DNA of 64,000 nt from Gamarada debralockiae (taxonomy: Eukaryota; Ascomycota; Leotiomycetes; Helotiales; Hyphodiscaceae): contig NXFV01001908.1 of assembly GCA_002803225.1 (NCBI GenBank), forward strand, positions 62,001-126,000. Direction: 5' to 3'. This document shows, one piece after another, positions 60,196 through 64,000 of the stretch. A program made the translations under genes and the position numbers. The stretch's first letter is position 1. Each line of letters begins with the position of its first letter. The notes under the pieces are model-generated. The model searched no databases, was not told the DNA's origin, and saw nothing but the letters and a program-made list of their open reading frames with translations.

Positions 60196-61217
60196 TTAAA
60201 CTTCCTCCATTTGCCCTGCTGGCTCCTCGTCCTCGTCATCCCCAAAGCTTCCCACTGAAGACATGTCATCTTCGTCATCTGACTCGGCTCCAGCTTCGTC
60301 TGCGGCATCTTTGCTGGCGTATTTCGCAACATACTCTGTATCTGCTTAGCAAGCAGTCCCAACACGGTCCGAGAGAGCGTCACTCACCCTTTACTTTGGC
60401 CTCATAGCTTTTTGGTTCTCGCATGAGTAGCGCCGCAGCCTCGCCATTCAACGGATCGGTAGGGTTTGGATATCGGAGGAGTTGTGGAAGGAAGACTTCG
60501 AAAATGTTGATCATATCGAACATAGGGGACCAGGTTTGGTTAATGACATCGAGACAGACGGAACCGGATCTATTCTGGGGTTAGTTTTCGATGTGTCGAT
60601 GGGGGAAGAACGTACAACTCGTCGATATTGGGGTGGAAGATTCGGTTGACGAAGCCGATGCTTGGTGATTTGTAGGGGTATTGATCGGGCAGCTCAACGT
60701 GAACCTTCCATAATCCTCCTTGGAATGGTGCTGTACTTCATCAGGATTCAGTCCAACTTGTGTCTCGGGAAATACACACTCTCTTCGGGGCCCTTGAAGC
60801 GAACGTAAAATTCCTGCCTATGTACCTTTGTATGAGCTGTCCGCCCGGATGATTCGTGGGAAGCGGGGAAAAACGTACACTGAAAACCGAGGCACATTAG
60901 CAGCTAGTCAACAGGACTCTCGCGGAATTGTATGACTTACTATTATCATTCACCAGAGTGACTTCATAGTCGCTCATGAGCCTACCCCAAAGTAAGTGTT
61001 GGCCCGAGAGATTGGTCGCGTGGAACGTGGCAAGCATACATTCTAAACAGTCATTGTCGTCAGCAAAAGTTCTCTCCCGAATCTGCAAGCAAACATATAG
61101 TGACTTGACTTACTTCATAACCTACAATGGGAGATTCCAGTCAGTCACCTCCTATGTACCCGAGGCCGAGTAGAATTCACTCACATCAGTCTCGATTCGA
61201 CGTCGAGGACTAGACAT
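60196..61217 (-). CDS. UBC8: Ubiquitin-conjugating enzyme E2, UBC8/UBE2H family, with micro-exons
   Basis: Nine exons are needed to give an intact 186-residue protein: 61217-61185, 61121-61114 (8 nt), 61042-61040 (3 nt), 60981-60941, 60879 (1 nt), 60817-60780, 60730-60616, 60569-60388, 60335-60196. The product starts [14 protein letters not shown], continues [25 protein letters not shown] and [20 protein letters not shown], and has the active-site cysteine in [20 protein letters not shown]. It ends in an acidic tail typical of UBC8. In yeast this E2 works with the GID/CTLH ligase to degrade gluconeogenic enzymes; the same window carries PEPCK, one such target class. Large exons and the acidic tail are certain; the 3- and 1-nt exons are inferred from frame and flanking splice signals. 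Confidence 0.88.
60879..60879 (-). other. Putative one-nucleotide exon of UBC8
   Basis: A single T lies between TTTTCAG and GTACGT. The upstream exon ends ...AATGATAATA (one base into a codon) before a 61-nt intron with GTAAGT and GCTAAT signals. The downstream exon starts GCAGGAATTT after a 61-nt intron ending CATAG. Only A+T+G restores the frame and gives N-M-Q-E-F. Confidence 0.55.
61040..61042 (-). other. Putative three-nucleotide exon of UBC8
   Basis: AAT sits between TGACTGTTTAG and GTATGC. Joined to ...ATGAA and GCTCATG it makes K-M-L-M-S-D, restoring the residue that is otherwise missing compared with the family (yeast has V-M-K-L-L-M-S-D). The flanking introns would be 71 and 58 nt. 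Confidence 0.45.
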
Positions 61218-62056
61218 CTTGGCCCGCCTTTGTTATATTTCTTTTTATGTGCGCACGCGCCACGGTTATTCGAGATGGCTTATAGGTTCTTCGGAAAGGT
61301 TTCTACTAGTTGTGGGAAGTAGAGGGGCTTGAGGTTGTGTAAGTATTGAGAGGTGGTTTGAAGTGGAGGAAGTGGTCACTAGAAAGCAGTTGGTCTTATC
61401 GCGAGGATCTTTATCGGAACCGGCATGAGTTGGCTATTCTTCTTTCGGCGATTGCTGTGATTTTAGAGAGGGAGTCAGAAATGCTAAAGAGCGGATTGGT
61501 ATTGGTTTGTTGAATTGTTCATTCCGATATTACTCCCTTAATACGTGGCAGACTTATACCTAGACAAAATAAGTATGTCATGAGGTACCCCATTCAAGTG
61601 GATTGATCACCTGGGTTTGCTCAGGTACCAAGACCGGGCACAAAGGTTCCTGCTAATAAACTATGACTGCGCCCAAAAAGCAACTGAAACAGGATTTACC
61701 TTTGTGCCTAACAAGCAAGTGGTATTGGCAATAGTTGAAAAGCAATGAGCCATTCAAAAAAATTTGAAAGACAGGAAGTGAAAGAGAACAGAGAGTAGAA
61801 ACTCGTGATTACTTTACGGAAAGAAGGCATCGGCTACCTAGCCTTGCATGGACTCCCCGTGGCGCCCGGTCAGCCTCGGGCGTCGGTGCAAAAGGCAGTG
61901 AGGCAGTATCAAAACTTCACCGTTGCTACCATCACGACCTCGACAAAAACCATTTCTCAGCAGAATAATGGCGATCCATCCTTCTTGGTTGAGTCATACT
62001 GCTAAAAGCCATCATCCATCAACATTTGAAAGCGACAACGACCACGCTTTTCCGCC
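61218..62056. promoter_or_regulatory. Divergent promoter region, UBC8 / ketopantoate hydroxymethyltransferase
   Basis: 839 bases between the two start codons with no supported gene. An open frame at 61805-62005 has no motif and is probably leader sequence. Confidence 0.4.
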
Positions 62057-63144
62057 ATGTCAACGGCATACTCTATCGTGAAGGGGTCTCGTGCCTTATT
62101 GACACAGTTCTTGCGACCTGCTTCTTTCGCCGTCAAGCCCTTGCTGTCGCAATGTCAGACTCGATACAGCTCGCATTCGCCTATGGGCTCCCCTTCTCCG
62201 AACCAGCGCAAGAAGGTCACTCTCAATTCCCTGCGGTCGATGTATAAGAAGGGAGAACCCATAACCATGATCACGGCCCATGATTTTCCTAGCGGACATG
62301 TCGGTGATGCCGCTGGCATGGAAATGGTGCTCGTGGGGGACAGTCTGGCTATGGTAGCCTTGGGAATGGATGACACGAGTGAAGTGCTTGTAGAGGAAAT
62401 GTTACTTCATTGTCGCTCGGTATCTAGAGCAGCAAAGACTGCCTTCACAGTAAGCACACCTGCCCTCCAGTCAAAAAGCCAAGCTAACCCTCCTTTCCTC
62501 AGGTCGGAGATTTGCCCATGGGATCCTACGAGATCAGCCCCGAACAAGCCTTGGAAACCGCCATCCGATTCATCAAGCAAGGCCGAGTCCAAAGCATCAA
62601 ACTAGAAGGCGGGGCAGAGATGGCTCCCACGATAAAGAAGATCACATCCGCCGGCATCCCAGTCCTAGGCCATGTCGGACTCACTCCACAAAGACAAAAC
62701 GCACTTGGTGGCTTTCGAGTTCAAGGGAAGACATCTGCGGGTGCTATGAAGGTGCTCGAAGACGCTCTGGCGGTCCAAGAAGCCGGGTGTTTTGCAATTG
62801 TTCTCGAGGCTGTCCCTCAGGAGGTTGCAACCTTGATCACGAAGAAGCTTTCTATTCCAACCATCGGTATCGGTGCTGGAAATGGTTGCTCTGGCCAAGT
62901 GCTGGTCCAGATCGACATGACCGGCAACTTTCCCCCGGGACGCTTCCTCCCCAAATTCGTCAAGAAGTATGGTGATGTTTGGGGTGAAAGCATGAAAGCA
63001 ATTGAGGCGTATAGAGATGAGACCAAGAGCCGTGCATATCCTGCACCTGAACATATATATCCGATTCCAAAGGAGGAACTTGAAGCTTTTGAACATATGT
63101 TGGATGCAAAGAAGGAGCCGGCAGCCTTGTCCTCGGTGTTATGA
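62057..63144 (+). CDS. panB: 3-methyl-2-oxobutanoate (ketopantoate) hydroxymethyltransferase
   Basis: Two exons (62057-62449, 62503-63144) with a 53-nt intron (GTAAGC, AGCTAAC branch, CTCAG) give 344 residues. Family motifs: MITAHDFPSGHVGDAAGMEM, VLVGDSLAMVALGMDDT (metal-binding Asp), SIKLEGGAEMAPTIKKI, GHVGLTPQ, FAIVLEAVPQEVATLITKKL (catalytic Glu), PTIGIGAGNGCSGQVLV and DMTGNFPPGRFLPKFVKKYG. It adds a hydroxymethyl group from methylene-THF to 2-oxoisovalerate in pantothenate and CoA synthesis. The first 45 residues, rich in Ser, Arg and Leu and poor in acids, look like a mitochondrial presequence. The gene ends 89 bp from the convergent ATG12 stop. Confidence 0.95.
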
Positions 63145-63233
63145 ATGATGGCGTTATTGGAATTTTTGAGAGCGATTTAGCGAATGTGTAGCCAACACTA
63201 GACAGTAGATAGTAATCTGTCGTCCTATATATT

Positions 63234-63750
63234 TCATCCAAAAGCCGGAGTCATCGAATATGTGACGATAAGTTGGTCCTTCGAGTCCTTGAAGCACTGT
63301 CCCATAACATCAGTCCACATCCATAATTCACTAGCCATCCCAAATCCCTTCAGAGAACAACACACTCACCCTATGTAAATTCCCCACAACCTCATCCAGC
63401 GCAGGTGCAAAGCTAGAATTAACATACAAAAACACACTATCCATCGGCCCCACCTTCAACGTCTTCCTGAGATACGCAACGACCTGCTCAAACCTCTGGG
63501 TGCTTGAGATCTTGCACACCTGTCTATCAAGAGCAGGCGCACTGCCGACAGCTTTGAAGCGCACATTGATCTTTGCAGTGGGGAAGTTTCCAGCTGCAGA
63601 GAGCGCGGATGCAGCGTCGCGGGGTAAGGCGGTCAGAATCATTGATGAGGCCAGCGTGAGAGGCAGGTCGGTGTCGTTGAATTCGGAATCAGGAATTGCA
63701 GGGGAGGGATCGGAGGGAGAGGGTGTGTGAGAGGGGCTCGGGATCGACAT
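63234..63750 (-). CDS. ATG12: Ubiquitin-like autophagy protein ATG12
   Basis: Two exons (63750-63370, 63296-63234) with a 73-nt intron (GTGAGT ... ACAG) give 147 residues. The N-terminal 50 residues are Ser/Pro-rich and variable. The ubiquitin fold is clear: [52 protein letters not shown], then after the intron [20 protein letters not shown]. The terminal glycine used for conjugation to ATG5 lies at the very end, so no C-terminal processing is needed. It acts in autophagosome formation in the cytosol. Without splicing the last 20 residues, including the conjugating glycine, would be lost, which supports the intron. Confidence 0.95.
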
Positions 63751-64000
63751 TTTGAAGGTATCGTAATGGGTCTGAAGGCTTTAATGTTGGTTGTTGGAGG
63801 TTCTGCGGTGTAAGGTTGTGCAAAGAATGACGCGAGGTTGACGAGGCTGCGACTTTTTGAAGTCGCGTAGATTCCAGGCTAAACATGTGATAACGTCGAG
63901 TGACAACGACCAACAGCCAAGTGAATGATTATATTTACGGTGGATTCTTTATGTACATCTATAACACATGTATTAATTATCAGTCACGCAATGCCTCAAT

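Noticed and set aside
61043..61113. Exon starting after TTGCAG at about 61083
   Set aside because: It would insert non-family residues and a stop; intron sequence explains it better.

Overview
This window is nuclear DNA of a filamentous ascomycete (Pezizomycotina). The evidence is short spliceosomal introns of about 44-130 nt with GTAAGT/GTATGT donors and CTAAC/CTGAC branch sites, plus filamentous-fungal gene families: the five-domain AROM protein, Zn2Cys6 regulators, HET and rhodopsin-domain relics, and a TCO89-domain protein. A helotialean (Leotiomycetes) host is my guess from protein flavour only. No rRNA, tRNA, CRISPR array or intact transposon was seen.

Left part (1-16.5 kb) is gene-poor and full of decayed genes. 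It holds the 3' end of a polytopic membrane protein, then a graveyard with a WD40 fragment, a nearly full-length but shattered cullin and a HET-protein tail. After these come an intact Gfo/Idh/MocA dehydrogenase, an intact SAM methyltransferase, a carboxylesterase fragment, the complex I assembly factor NDUFAF2, and an RPN4-like C2H2 regulator with two upstream ORFs.

The middle (17.6-33.7 kb) has the pentafunctional AROM gene (shikimate pathway), a broken A1 aspartic protease, 3.5 kb with no recognisable gene, a nine-exon Zn2Cys6 regulator, a frameshifted NUDIX gene and a broken rhodopsin-domain gene.

The right part (34-64 kb) is conserved housekeeping sequence arranged mostly as divergent pairs. 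These are a Saf4/CCDC130 splicing factor with a SPF30-like Tudor splicing factor; a Yrb30-like RanGTP binder with eRF3; a SIRT5-class sirtuin with an alpha/beta hydrolase; PAN2 deadenylase with an MFSD5-like transporter; and UBC8 (E2) with ketopantoate hydroxymethyltransferase. PEP carboxykinase and a TCO89-domain TORC1 subunit lie between, and ATG12 closes the window.

The most unusual observation is the UBC8 gene. Reading frame and family alignment require exons of 8, 3 and 1 nucleotide. Other points are three stop-free introns whose length is a multiple of three (invisible to ORF callers), a GC-AG intron in PAN2, a perfect 16-bp inverted repeat in an intergenic region, and the cullin fossil. 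All exon models were built by hand from splice signals, frame and remembered family motifs; none was tested by alignment or RNA data.
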